NCBI GenBank assembly: GCA_905182985.1 | Contig: CAJJDN010000018.1 | Span: 124,001 to 188,000, forward strand | DNA: 64,000 nt | Direction: 5' to 3' | From: Paramecium sonneborni | Taxonomy: Eukaryota > Ciliophora > Oligohymenophorea > Peniculida > Parameciidae | Shown here: piece after piece, positions 35,820 to 48,016 of the stretch | Layout: each line of letters opens with the position of its first letter | Position numbering within the stretch: position 1 is the first letter of the stretch | Notes under the pieces: generated by a model | Databases searched by the model: none | What the model was told of the DNA's origin: nothing | Seen by the model: the letters and a program-made list of their open reading frames with translations, nothing else | Program-made: the position numbers and the translations under genes

Positions 35820-35863
35820 AGTTTGTTTTAAATAATCCCAAAAAATTATATTTAAAACAAACT
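35820..35863. repeat. Inverted repeat, 15-bp arms, 14-nt loop
   Basis: Left arm agtttgttttaaata at 35820-35834, right arm tatttaaaacaaact at 35849-35863, perfectly complementary. Shares the gttt/aaac core with the repeat 380 bp upstream. Confidence 0.8.
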
Positions 35864-36396
35864 GATTCTAAAAATCTTCTATCCTAATAAATAAAATTTA
35901 TAATAAATTATAATTTTTTTTTTGCTTATGATATAATTTTTTTCATCATTATTTTTATTGAATCTAATTCTACCTTTTAAAATTTTTGTTTGAATTAATC
36001 CAAAGAACGCTGATCTCTTTCATTTATAACTTCTCAAATAAATATTTATTTATGTTAGATTAGATTATCAACTAATCTATTTTAATTTCATTCTAACAAA
36101 AGGGATGTTCAAATAAAACAAATTAATTATATAAGTTTAGGCAATGATAAAAAGCATTTTCTAATTGCTTAATATTTTATAATATAAATTTTTTTTTTTT
36201 AAATTCACTTTTCTATTTATTCTAAACAAAGATGGAATTTCTCAATATTAAAATCTTATAAAATAATCATAACTATTTCTCTAAAAATTTACTCGAAGAT
36301 CTGAGCAATTAACATTAATTGAAGAATATTTTAAATTAATTTAATAAATTGAAATTTTAATTACAAAATTCTAAATGATATTTTAAAAGTGCTTAA

Positions 36397-37278
36397 TCAA
36401 TTATTTTGATCAATATTATTTTCTAAACTCATTATATATTACATATCAACAATTCTAAGTTCCTAGGCAGCTTAAACCTAAAATAGAGATAAGTAATTAC
36501 TTTCATAATTTCATCTTAGAGCCTTTTAGATAAATCTATACACTATTTCCTTGAATTTTATAGTTAAACTGATAATAATTCAGTTTTTTCATTTAATGCT
36601 TATTACAATGTTGCACAATATTTTTTTAAATCAATATTTAAATTTTAATTGTGAATTAATTCAAATAATTCTAAATATTTTTATTCTAAAGTTTCTTATT
36701 TGGATTCTAAGATATTTATATATTCTAATTATTGTTATAGTTCAATTGTGAATTATTTTTGTTATTTTGTTATTTCAATAAGTTATCGAGCCTCTTAAAA
36801 ATATAATTGTTTCCATCTTTGATTTTAATCATGTAATTTTTAATATTATTCAAATGAATTTTACTAATTTTATTGCTATTATTTTGAGATTATAGATTCT
36901 TTTAACTAAATTAATTGGTATTCACTTGTAATATAATCTCTTTTTAGCAATTATAATTTTGAATGTACTAAAATAGCTACTTATTCAAAAGTTTAATTTT
37001 ATTTAATTGCTTAATCTATCTCTTATTTATGAGTATCATTATATAATTGTACAAGTTCAGAACATGCATCTAATAAAATACTTAGATAATGTGAATAATA
37101 ATTACAAAAATGCTTTTTCAGGATTATCTTATTTTGTATTAGAATTTTCATTATTTAACTCTATGCTAGCTAAAAATCTGCTAGTACGTTTATCACTATG
37201 ACTTTTATTTTAATAACTTGTATCAAGAGTTTAGCTTTATGCTTACTTTGATTTGCTTCTTTGAGATTTGAGTGACAT
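36397..37278 (-). CDS. Coiled-coil protein
   Basis: Starts MSLKSQRSKSKQAQSQTLDT, a Ser/Lys-rich head. After a 25-nt intron near 37085 a long coiled coil follows (FILLDACSELVQLYNDTHKQ, VAILVHSKLQLLKRDYIT, QQLEYINILESKQETLEQ). A 23-nt intron near 36490 leads to AAQELRIVDMQYIMSLENN and the end IDQNN. About 270 residues. Probably structural; no family named. Confidence 0.65.
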
Positions 37279-37362
37279 GAATGGAAAATTTAAAATGAAT
37301 TTAACAATAATTTATATAATTAAATTTTAAATTAAATTAAAAACTTTTGTTATTTAATATAA

Positions 37363-38597
37363 TCACCATCTAATACGAACAATAAAAGATGCGATCATCA
37401 TTGCTAAAATACAAATAGATTTAGCAGTTTTTCCAAGACTTTTCATTTTACTAATGAATAAAACTTAAGTTTGTACTTTTTTAACATGAAATATATAAAA
37501 ATCCATGATAAAACTATGAATTTGGAACTATTATTGTTCTTAACAATCAATCCATGATTTAATGCTCTGAAATAACCTAAATTATGTTTAAGCATTATAC
37601 TGATTCTCTTATCTTTATTGATTTGTTTTTAACACCAATTTATGATTACATTTTTGACTCTATCAAATTCTACATCATTTTAAAGTTCATGAAATCCTTT
37701 ATCAAATAATTTGAGAGTCTTATCTTTTGAACCTGATTCACGATATAACTCTACAGAATTCATATGACTAGCTACTTTATCTTCTTTACCATGCAATATT
37801 AATAAAGGTTGAGTGAATCTAAAAATAATTTTATAAATCACTGATGAGCATGAGGTAAAATATAAGAATCTAATTATAAAATATTGTAAGCCATTCCAAT
37901 ACTCATAAATGGTTATACTAAACTATCCTCAGCAACACTTTTTATTACATTATTGTTTTTACTACAATGACCATAATCTATATAAGAATTCACCATAAGA
38001 CCCTAAATAATACATTATAGTATACAGGTATTATTTTATTCATCAAAGTAAGCAACATTTTTTTAAAAAACCCGTATTTCTTTGCAAATTAGATATAGGG
38101 ATTAACTACTATAACTCCTTATATGATAAGTGATGGATTTGAAATACAAAAGCTTAATCCAACTGCTGCTCCTAAAGATTAGCATTATAAAAATATTGAT
38201 TATGATCTTTCAATTGTTAACAAAATGCATTCTAGATCTTAATGCATTTATTTTATATCAGCATGACTTCTTATACCTCCTGAATTACCAAATCCTCTTT
38301 AATCATATAAAATCACTTAAAATCCATATTTTGCATATTCATCTGCTACCTTATATTGATTATTTATAATACATGAAAGTATCTACCAGAATGATCTCCA
38401 TATCCATGAAGAATTACTATTGTTGCTATTGGATTTTAAGGAATGCAATAAGTAGTATACAAATTTAATCCTTTTGTCATTGTAGGAACATATTTTCTAG
38501 ATACAAGATAGGTTTCTTCATGCCATTCTCCTAAAAATCTATTGGCATACTATTAATTTAAAGTTCTATTTTATTAGAATGTTTGGCTTAAACACAT
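37363..38597 (-). CDS. Alpha/beta hydrolase, monoacylglycerol lipase-like, with C-terminal membrane anchor
   Basis: Starts MCLSQTFQQNRTLNQQYANR; coding-like sequence also continues upstream without an ATG, so the start is provisional. The hydrolase core shows IVILHGYGDHSGRYFH (oxyanion-hole region), VILYDQRGFGNSGG, the nucleophile elbow CQSLGAAVGLSF (C-x-S-x-G instead of G-x-S-x-G), LLILHGKEDKVAS with the acid and KGFHELQND with the His. Introns of about 23 nt in three places and one of 26 nt near the end. The last gives a hydrophobic tail (SICILAMMIASFIV) that would anchor the enzyme. Likely a lipid esterase; substrate inferred. Confidence 0.8.
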
Positions 38598-38851
38598 GGA
38601 AGCTTTAATTAGAGTTTAATGATACAATTCATATCTATAAATGAATTAGGTTTTGAAAGTTGATAGGATGAATCTTAAACAATATATGAACTACTATTTC
38701 TTTTCATCTTTAAAAATAAAAATTATGTATTTTTTATTTTTTTAAAATAAAAAAAGTTCTTTTATAAGGTATTTAGTTTGAATAATATTATACTTTTAAT
38801 AATTAATTAATATTATAGATTTTATAAATAAATAGGTATTCAAATTCAAAT

Positions 38852-39857
38852 ATGTCAAAAATAAATTAAAGAGCTAATAGCATAGATGAATTTAGAATGA
38901 TAAATAGAAGGACTTAGAAAGAAAATTAGAACTAAAACAACAGAACTTTAGACGAGAAGTTACTATTAATTGAGAAATAATTAGCTTAAAATGAGAGTTA
39001 TAATGATTAATATTTGCTTACAAATTCAATAGAGGCAAATGTTGTTCCTATGAAAACATAAAATTAAAGCATATCTTTTAATTTATAATCTATTGAAAAT
39101 GACAGGTTTAATTCAAAAAAGACAAGTATAATGGATGAATGCTAAAAAAAATCATATGATTCTGTTAGGGATAACGCTTCTAAATATTAGAGTAATAATA
39201 ATGATTCAGCTTTGGTGATGTTGCTTAATGAATTTGAAAGGAGATTTGAATAAATTGAAGAAAGATTATAAATGAGGTAATAATATTAAATTTATTTAGT
39301 GAGAAAACTAATAGATAGTATTAACAAAACAATAAATCAAGTGCTGATTATTTTAATGGAATTTAAGAAAAGCTCACAATTTTATTATAAAGAATAGGGA
39401 AGTTTGAATAGAAATTGAAATAATTAGATGAGGCCTTTCAATCTCATAAAAATTAAACAGATAAAAGAATTATTGAATATAATTAGCATGTATCATGAAA
39501 TTGGATTATTAGGTTGATCAATCATTAAAATCATTTTTGGATGTATCAATAAAAATCTAAAAAAAAATTGAGAGAATAACATCAAAAGATAATCTAACCG
39601 AAGTAGAAGTATTGAAATAAAAAACAGACAATCTTACATATAATTTATAGCGAACTCATGAACTATTAAATTAGTAGATGAATGACTTTAGTTAATTACA
39701 ATAGTCTGTAAATTAAGTACAAATAATAATAATAATCTATTAGGTAATTCGTGAAGATTATTTTAATAATTTATTTGAAGAGATAGAGACTATAAAAGAT
39801 CAATATTCTTAGACAATGCAATATTTGAAAGATTTATAGGAATTTTTAATAAAATGA
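38852..39857 (+). CDS. Coiled-coil protein
   Basis: Starts MSKINQRANSIDEFRMINRR. Introns of 23 nt near 39278, 23 nt near 39491 and 27 nt near 39718. Helical charged segments include ALVMLLNEFERRFEQIEERL, TILLQRIGKFEQKLKQLDE and FEEIETIKDQYSQTMQY. Ends LQEFLIK, TGA 39855-39857. A structural role is plausible; no family recognised. Confidence 0.65.
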
Positions 39858-39910
39858 TTTTGAACTTTATTTCTCAAAAATGTTTGTAATAATAATAATA
39901 TATATTCAAA

Positions 39911-40363
39911 ATGTTTTAATTTGTTGTAATTGCTTTGATACTATAAAAAGGATATGGTTAGTTAGGTTAGGATGATGCTGATTATTATGATTAGTATGAA
40001 CCTGATATAGTTGAAATAACAGATGAAGGCACAAATTCAGGTTTAAGTTCATCAAATTTATAAAAGTTTGTGCCTTTATAAGATGCTGAAATTTGTATAG
40101 AATCAAATTGTGCTGAAGAGATTATTGCATGTAAACATAATGAAGATTGTTTTGGTAATTATGGTAGGTTTTAAATCTGTTATAATAAAACTCTTTCATT
40201 TAAGAACTGCAAAGAACCATTATTAAATAGTACAATATCTACAGTGACATTTGAATTATAAGATTTAATGGAATGCTATAATCTATGTGGTTGGTCTAAA
40301 ACAAAAGGGTTAAATGGATTATTGATAAACTTATTATTTGGGTTAGTTTTGTTGTTATTTTGA
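39911..40363 (+). CDS. Small secreted or GPI-anchored Cys-containing protein
   Basis: Intronless frame of 150 codons. Starts MFQFVVIALILQKGYGQ (signal peptide), has eight or so cysteines in the middle (CIESNCAEEIIACKHNEDCF, FQICYNKTLSFKNCKEP, MECYNLCGW) and ends with a hydrophobic tail (GLLINLLFGLVLLLF) typical of a GPI-attachment signal. Likely a surface protein of the ciliate cortex. TGA 40361-40363; the next gene starts 27 bp later. Confidence 0.7.
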
Positions 40364-40390
40364 GAATAATTAAAATTTATCTGTTATAAA

Positions 40391-41950
40391 ATGAATCAAC
40401 TGAAAAAACATATCTCTGTTAAATGTATCAATTTTAACACATAATCAACTAATACACGAACTAGAAGTATTTCGAATCAAGTATCAAAGAATTCAACAGA
40501 TCGGTCTAGATCAATTAGTAAACAATGTCCAGCAATTAAGTAATGATATTTTATTAATATTATAGATTACCTATACCTGTAAAGAAATCTGAAACTACAT
40601 CAATGTCAAACTCAAAATAAATATCTAAATTAGGAAAAGTTAAAATTGATCTAGGAAATAACGCTACATCACGCAGTTAATAAACTACTAAAATATCAAG
40701 ATCAAATAGTTAATTAAGTAAAGAAGAATCATTTCCTAAAATGCTTCCTGATTTTGGAAGAATGGAAACTGAATTACTTGATTGTTAGGATTTCTTTCTT
40801 TAATTACCTGAAATTCATTTTCCTACAAATGAAGATATAATAAAAGAGAGACTTATTTTAGCAAATAGAATAGCTTGTACAATTAAGACAAAGAAACGAA
40901 TCCCTCCTTCAACTCCTGATTTTTATAAGGTACTGAATCACTAACCCTAGTAAGGTAGTCCTGTTATGTAATAGGCAAAGGAGCATTTGCTAAAGTTTGT
41001 TTAGGTATTCAAATATTAACTGGAGCTAAAGTAGCAATGAAAATAATTGAAAAATCAACTTTGAAAAGTGAAAGTGCTAAAAAAAGATTGTTATTAGTAA
41101 TTATTTAATTCTATATATAGGAAATTACAATTATGAAAATTCTGTCTTAATACAAATAATTTGCATAATTATATGAAGTATTTGAAACAAAACAATAAAT
41201 CTATATAATTATGGAATATGTAGAAGGTGGAGACTTAATGAAATGGACCAAAGAAAAACCTATTCCAGAAATCTAAGCTAAAAATATATTCACTTAATTG
41301 ATATTGGCTATCTAAATACTCTAAAGTCATAATATCTTACACAGAGATATCAAATTAGATAATATCTTACTATAAGGAGATTCAATCAAGATATGTGATT
41401 TTGGGGTTAGTAGATAGATAATTAAAGGTTAAAAAATATTAGAATAATGTGGTACTCCTGCTTATTTGGCACCTGAAATACTTTTTAGTAAAGTAGGATA
41501 TGAAGGATTTGCTAGTGATATATGGAGTGCTGGAGTTCTACTATATATATTATTAGTTGGTAAAGTGCCTTTTAAAGGAAATAATATGAATGAATTAAAT
41601 CATAACATTTAAAATGGACAATTAAATTTTATTGAAATGAAAAAATAAAACTTATCAAATGATTCAGTTGGTATATATTACTATTCATATTAGATCTAAT
41701 TAAATCAATGTTGAATGTTAATCCAAAACAAAGAATAACCCTAAATGAAATTTTTAATCACTAATGGCTCAAAGAGTTAAATGTTAAATAATAAAAATAA
41801 ACCCCAAAAACTCTGAATTTAGACTTAAGAGTAATTTCATAGATTGAATAATTTGGTTATCAAAGAGAGTTTATTATAAAAAGCTTGTAAAAGTAAACTT
41901 TATGTCACATTAATGCCCTATATTCAATATTAACAAAAGTTTAAAAATGA
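40391..41950 (+). CDS. CAMK/SNF1-like Ser/Thr protein kinase with UBA-like tail
   Basis: Starts [11 protein letters not shown] and has a disordered N-terminal 170 residues. The kinase domain shows the glycine loop [19 protein letters not shown] (catalytic Lys), [55 protein letters not shown] and [20 protein letters not shown]. The C-terminus holds [20 protein letters not shown] and a segment [18 protein letters not shown] like the UBA of SNF1/AMPK-related kinases. Introns: 26 nt near 40542, 29 nt near 40931, 24 nt near 41098 and 23 nt near 41672. All catalytic residues are present, so it should be active. TGA 41948-41950. Confidence 0.85.
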
Positions 41951-41989
41951 TGTTTACTAACTTTTTATAATAAAAATATATATATATTA

Positions 41990-42870
41990 TACATTCATAA
42001 ATAACTTAAAAAGCTGATAAGTTTTGATTTATTAGTTCTGTTTCTAGATTTATCTAATTCTTAAAAGAATTCTAGCAAATAAAGTAGATTTAATTACTTC
42101 CTTCATTTAAATATGAAATTCTTAATCTACTCATTATCAATTGTGCGTTCTGATTAATTTGGCAATTGATGAATACATATGGCTTATTATAATCTAATCT
42201 GAATAATTTTTGTTCTTTTTGAAGAATCTCAAAATAAAAAAGTGATTTTACAAATATATTAAAAAGAATGCTATTACTTCCATGCTTGATAGTTTAGTCT
42301 TTATTCCAATATAAATAAATAATATAATATCTTCTTATTAAAAAGACCTTCTTAAAATAATCAAATATTAATCTTAAATAAAGCGACTTTAATAGACCTA
42401 AAAGATTTTATTATAAAGTATATTAGAAATATAAATTTAAGATAATCTTTCTTTAATCATGACAATTTTTGATATTGTTACGATAATAAAATAAATATTT
42501 TTTACAAACCAATAATCTTTTCCGTCACATAAAATCCCAAAGAATTTATTATTATTATAAATTTCTATCTAATATCGCCTTACATCTCAGTAAAATCTTA
42601 GTTTCTGTATTTTGAAGAATGACAATCTATTAAATTTAGTAATGGTTAGAGAAAATAAAAAAAAAAATATTTATGGTATCCAAGTAATTGCGAATCCTTG
42701 TAGGTGAAAAGTATTTAATGTAAATATTGCTTTCTTCATATTTCTTTATTGTTACATGAGGTTCTGAATTAACTAATCAAATAAAAGCATATTAATCATA
42801 AGGAATGAAAATGGATTGCTTGATTTCATAGATCATAAATATTTCAGATTAGTATTTTTTTTATTAAATT
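41990..42870 (-). pseudogene. Decayed minus-strand coding region
   Basis: Coding-like pieces on the minus strand are broken by in-frame TGA. Reading down from about 42840: SIFIPYDQYAFI (TGA) LVNSEPHVTIKKYEESNIYI and KYFSPTRIRNYLDTI; then RFY (TGA) DVRRYQIEIYNNNKFFGILC and DGKDYWFVKNI; further on DSSKRTKIIQIRLQQAICIH near 42220. No intron pattern removes these stops. Best read as a gene relic; family not recognised. Confidence 0.35.
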
Positions 42871-42885
42871 AAATTTAAAATCCAA

Positions 42886-44230
42886 ATGATTATTGAAGAG
42901 AATGAATTTGATAAACAAATCGAAGATTTACTTAATAAAGAAAAGACAGCTAGATTGGCTAACAATTTGGTTGAAACACTAAAAGTTACAAAATAAATTG
43001 CAAAGCTCTGTTTTGATACAAAATAATACTCAAAATTTAATGAATTGATAATATCACTTAGTAAAAAGAGAGGATAACCAAAAAAAGCACAAATTGAACT
43101 TGTTTAAATGGCTATGGTAGAATTAAAGACTTTAGCAATAAATTAAAAATTAGAGATGATTGATGCTATAATGAAAGTTTGTGAAAAAAAGATTTATTTA
43201 GAAGTAGAATATGCCAGATGTGTATTAATGCTAACATAATACAAAGAGGATGATAATCAAATAGCCGATGCTGCAAAAATATTATAAGAAGTATAGGTTG
43301 AAACTTATGGATCTATGGATAAGAGAGAGAAATTAGAATTTATATTATACTAAATGAAAATTATGATTAAGAAATAAGATTATGTTAGATTGTTTATAAT
43401 TTCAAAAAAAATTGAGCCGAAAAATATAGAAGATGATAAAATTGCAGATCTTAAAATTATTTATTACTCATTCTTAGTTATGTACTATAGACATGAGAAT
43501 AATTATAAAGAGACTGCTCATGCATATTCAAAGATACTTGAATCATTACATAAAAATAAATAATTAGAAGCAACAAAAGTAGATTTCAATTTTAGAATTG
43601 ATTACAATACAATATTAGAAAACTATGCTATGTATACTATATTAAGTACTTATTCTGAGGAAAAAGTAAATAAATTAACCTAATATAGTAAAAATAATTA
43701 TAATCACTCGTTTCAACATATAAATATGGTCTAGAAGCATTGCCTAATTTATAACAATTAATTTAAGCATTTTTGGGATCAGAACTGATAAGTACTTCAC
43801 CATAAAGTCACAACATTTAAGCAGCTGAAATATTTGATGAAAATATTGAGAACAATTAACAAAGATATGTTGGTATTAGATTGATAAATTATGTTAGATT
43901 TTAGAAGACAATTGATACATCATAACTTGAGAATATTTTAGATCTACTATGATTCTGTGTATTTGAATAGAATAACAGAATTAATAGGAATTAGTACTTA
44001 AGAATTAGAAGAAGAGATTTGTTTAATGATGGATCAAAAGGTATAGATTTAGAAATATAGATTAGTTACTGAAATGCAAAATAGATAGAATATAAGGTAT
44101 AGTAGAATACTAGTTAAAGAAGAATGAGAATGATGTATTACAAGAATGGGGAGAAAATGTTAATAAAGTTTTGAATTTGATTGATCTTACAAGCAATTTG
44201 ATAAAGAGAGAAGAAGAATTATTTTTGTGA
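42886..44230 (+). CDS. PSMD12: 26S proteasome regulatory subunit Rpn5 (PSMD12)
   Basis: Starts MIIEENEFDKQIEDLLNKEK. The helical body contains MIDAIMKVCEKKIYLEVEYA and ILQEVQVETYGSMDKREKLE. The C-terminal PCI region reads RYVDFRRQLIHHNLRIFQIY, YDSVYLNRITELIGISTQEL, EEEICLMMDQKV and CKIDRIQGIVEYQLKKNEN, ending LIKREEELFL. This follows Rpn5, whose PCI domain packs in the proteasome lid horseshoe. Introns: 23 nt near 43664, 25 nt near 43886 and 25 nt near 44040; conserved protein on both sides fixes the joins. TGA 44228-44230. The kelch gene starts 32 bp downstream. Confidence 0.88.
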
Positions 44231-44262
44231 GACAATAATTATATAATAATTGAATTTAATTA

Positions 44263-45609
44263 ATGTATTCTGAAGGGAGAGAAGATTCACAATATTCTGG
44301 GAATAACATAGAGTAATATGATGAAGGAGATGATTAAGAAGGTGATATGGAAGGTTAACAATATTATGATGATGAAGAATAAGATATGTAACAGCAAGAA
44401 GAGTATTAAGAATATTAAGGAGAATAGCAATAGGATGAGTAATAAAGTAATATATTATAGTAAGAAGGCTTTAAATATTAACCATTTGATTCAAGAAAAT
44501 GGTAATGGGCAGAACCATTAATAGAAGGAGTTCCTCCATGTGCTAGAGGTGGTCATTCAGCAACATTGAGTGGAGCTTCTATTATATTATTTGGAGGACA
44601 TTATTATGCAAATAAAGATGAAGGATATAAATACTTAAATGACACATATTAAATGGATGTAAATGCAAATAGATGGTTTAAAGCAAAAGTTTAAGGTACT
44701 CCACCTGCCCCAAGATATGCTCATTCTGCAGTTTTGGCAGGTCAAAGAATAATTATATTTGGAGGAAAAGGAGAAAAATGTGTATTTAGAGATTTGCATG
44801 CACTTGATCCATTAACATTAACTTGGTATTAGGGACCAGAAGGATCTGGTTCTCCTAGTGCTAGATTTTCTCATTCTGCTACATTAGTAATAATATTAAA
44901 ATAGTGATTATTAGTATGCTTCAACCAAAATGATAATATTTGGAGGTTGGAATGGAATTGATTATTTTAATGATCTTTATGTTTTAGATTTAGAAGTCAT
45001 GGCTTGGTCTTAACCTACTTGTACAGGACCTTCTCCTACTCCTCGTTAAGGACATACAGCTATATAAGTAGGAGCTAACTTAATTATATAAGGAGGTTTC
45101 TATTATTAAGAAGATAAGAATCTTAAAACATTAAATAAAACTGCTAATCCAAGACATGGATCATATCTAAGGGGTTGTTATTTAAATGATATTCGTATTC
45201 TTGACACTGAACATTTTGCATGGAGTAGACTAAGAGTAAGTGGCACTCCTCCAGCTCCAAGATATGGACATTCGGCTAATGTTAGTGGTGCTGATATTGT
45301 TGTTTTTGGAGGATGGTCATTTAATTCAGGAGCTAGAAGGTTTAATTATAAAATTATTTCTATAGTGAAAATAATTTTGCCACTTCTCCTGATATTGATT
45401 ACTTAATTGTATTAAATACTGAGAAAATGTGTTGGGAAAAAGCCAAATATGAAGGAAATGCACCCAGAAATAGATATGGACATACAGCTACATCTATTGG
45501 CCCACATATTTTAATTTTTGGAGGTTGGGAATACAATAGAGCTACTAATTAAGTTGTTGTACTTAGAGATCTTAGTGTTGGACAATAATAGTAGGAGAAG
45601 AAAAAATGA
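44263..45609 (+). CDS. Kelch-repeat protein
   Basis: Starts MYSEGREDSQYSGNNIEQYD with an acidic Gln-rich head. Then at least six kelch blades with the Gly-Gly and spaced Trp/Tyr signature: ARGGHSATLSGASIILFGGH, RYAHSAVLAGQRIIIFGGKG, FSHSAT...MIIFGGWNGIDYFNDL, TPRQGHTAIQVGANLIIQGG, RYGHSANVSGADIVVFGGWS and NRYGHTATSIGPHILIFGGW. Introns of 28 nt near 44889 and 26 nt near 45341. A beta-propeller scaffold; no other domain, partners unknown. Ends QQQQEKKK, TGA 45607-45609, only 16 bp before the next start. Confidence 0.85.
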
Positions 45610-45625
45610 TATTAATTATAAAAAA

Positions 45626-47521
45626 ATGAGTAGTTTGGAATCATCTCCTAGAAATTCTCTTAAAATTGTCGATATTCTAGAAAAGTACAAATAGAAAAAG
45701 GCTATCATGAGTCCTCTTCCTCTTGAATCATTTCAATCTATTGTTTAAGAAGCTGGATAAGAATTACTTCAATAACATCCTGAGTGTGATAATACTCATT
45801 TCATTTCATTCAAATAGCTCAATCAAGATGCTATAGATGAATTATAAAGATCTCTTCACTAATCCAAAATTATGTGGAATAATTTTAGTAGAGCTTTATT
45901 TGCTGCCAGTCCTATAGAAAAATAAAATAGTTCTAAGAAAATGGAATTACTCCATAATAGAGATGCTTATTATCGTATTAAGAAATAAAATGAAATTCAA
46001 TTAAAGTTACAACTTGATGGAATAAATAAAGAATACCAAAAAATACATCTTGAGACTTAGGGAGTTAAATCATATCCATCCATCTCAACAAAAGATTAAT
46101 TTCGTTAATAATAGATTAAGAGATAACTGAAAATGGGTTGTTCCTAAGAACTGGTTCGTTAAGAAACGGAATTAATTAAATAATAAATTGAACAAACTAA
46201 ATCTCGAATTATCAATGAAGTTAAAAAAATTGTTGTTTATATATATAACAACGAAAATAATGGTTGGAATCCTTCATCGAGAGAAAGTAGTGCAATGGTA
46301 AATTACAATGATAAACTTTATTTATATGGAGGATCAGGTTCAGGAAACGTGAATGATCTTTATTAAGCAACTGTAGATAAATGTATAATTATAATTAAAT
46401 TAGAATTTTATAAATGGACATTGATAAAATTAAAATAATAAGTTTAATCTCGGTCATACCACACAGCCAACATCTATAAAAGCTAACTAATAATTTTTGG
46501 AGGAATTTTATACTCACCACAAAAATAAGAAAGAATTCATTGTGATATAACAAATGAAGTGACTCATATTAACTTAGTAAATAATGAGATGAAAATCGTA
46601 CAGCATGCTGGAATAGTATCTCCAAGAAAGGGTCATATAGCTGAAGTTATTGGGAGACATCTTTTGGTTTAAGGTGGTATAGATTAAAAAGGGCATTATT
46701 TGAATGATTTTTTAGCATATGATATTTTAACTTAGAGATGGTAAAATGTGGAAATAAATGCACCAGTTTATTAAGATGGAGTGGCATTCCATAAATCTTG
46801 TTGTGTTTTAGAACATAAATCTATAGATCTTTATAAGCATGATGTCGATATGACTTATGAGAATTAAGGAGTTTATATTTTTGGAGGTCTTGATTCAAAT
46901 GGACATTATTTAGATAAACTCATAAAAATAGATGTAAGAAGAAGACCCATATATATTGAGGAAGTTTAATCAAAAGGTAGAGCTCCAATCAGTAGATGCT
47001 AACATTCAATGACATATATAGAACTTACTTAATAAATTATAATCTATGGTGGCAAAAATGATGATATAAATACTCAAGGATTTTTAAATGATTTATATAT
47101 CTTAGAAATACGTAATTTATCATGGAGTTTTGTTGATGTTAAAAGATATCCTACTTCTGGAAGATGTAGTCATTCTGCCGCTGTAATTGATGAAAAATTA
47201 TTTGTGTTTGGAGGTGTAAATTACACAGGATTTGTTAAGAGTGATCTCTTAATTTTTGAACTCAATCAATAAAAAGCTTAAGATTTAAGTTAATATGAAG
47301 CATAAACAGATAGAATATCTAAATAATAAGTTTATGTCTAATTTAAACCTGTCTCTCCTCCTAAGAAGATTCTTAATCTTAAATAATAAATTGAATAAAT
47401 CAAAAAGGATACTGAAAAAGTCAAATTAGCTGAAAAATTTAAAAGATAGAGTATGGCAAGACATAGTCGTAATTTAACAGATGTTTAAGTTTATAGAACC
47501 TTTGCCACTGTTACTGATTGA
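45626..47521 (+). CDS. Kelch-repeat protein with coiled-coil head
   Basis: Starts MSSLESSPRNSLKIVDILEK. The first 200 residues are helical and charged (for example LVRQETELIKQQIEQTKSRI). Kelch blades follow: MVNYNDKLYLYGGSGSGNVN, YHTANIYKSQLIIFGGILYS, KGHIAEVIGRHLLVQGGIDQ, QGVYIFGGLDSNGHY, CQHSMTYIELTQQIIIYGGK and CSHSAAVIDEKLFVFGGVNY. A 21-nt intron near 46380 is probable (multiple of three). The tail is Gln/Lys-rich and ends TFATVTD. It differs in architecture from the adjacent kelch gene, so the pair is probably not a recent tandem duplicate. TGA 47519-47521. Confidence 0.82.
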
Positions 47522-48016
47522 TTTTTATTAATATATTATAATAATAATTATATTATAATATGATAATCATGAATATGTGAATTAAAAACAACTCTTGGAA
47601 AGATTTAGTTAATCTAATTATCAAATTAGTATAAAATCCACAAAAATAATTTTCTAAAAATTTGAGATATGTTATTTAAAATTGTTTCAGTCATAAGAGA
47701 TATTAAAATATATATACAGCGTTTATAAAATAATGCTCTGTTTTTATTTACTGGTTAGAGGAATCAATTTTAAAAGAGTTAGATTAGTTATAAATCATGA
47801 GGCACCAAAGTCTAGCCATTAGTTGAATTTGATCTTGGAAGATAAAATCCAAAAAATAAAGGTACTGGAATAATGGAGTCAATCTCTAACTGATACCGTT
47901 TTACAAGCTTTCTTTAAAATAAAAATAAATAATAAATATAAAAAAGTAGGAAATAGAAGACATTTTCAACTTAATACAGATAAAAAGGAGATATTATTCA
48001 AAAATATAAAACAAAT
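47522..48016. other. Intergenic, nothing recognised
   Basis: About 500 bp between convergent stops, AT-rich, with (ata)/(taa) tracts near 47530-47560. No gene or RNA signal seen. Confidence 0.5.

Larger units (their letters stand above)
35275..36396. other. Long intergenic region with two inverted repeats
   Basis: 1.1 kb without a convincing gene on either strand; AT-rich with homopolymer runs. It holds two perfect inverted repeats, listed separately. Confidence 0.5.
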
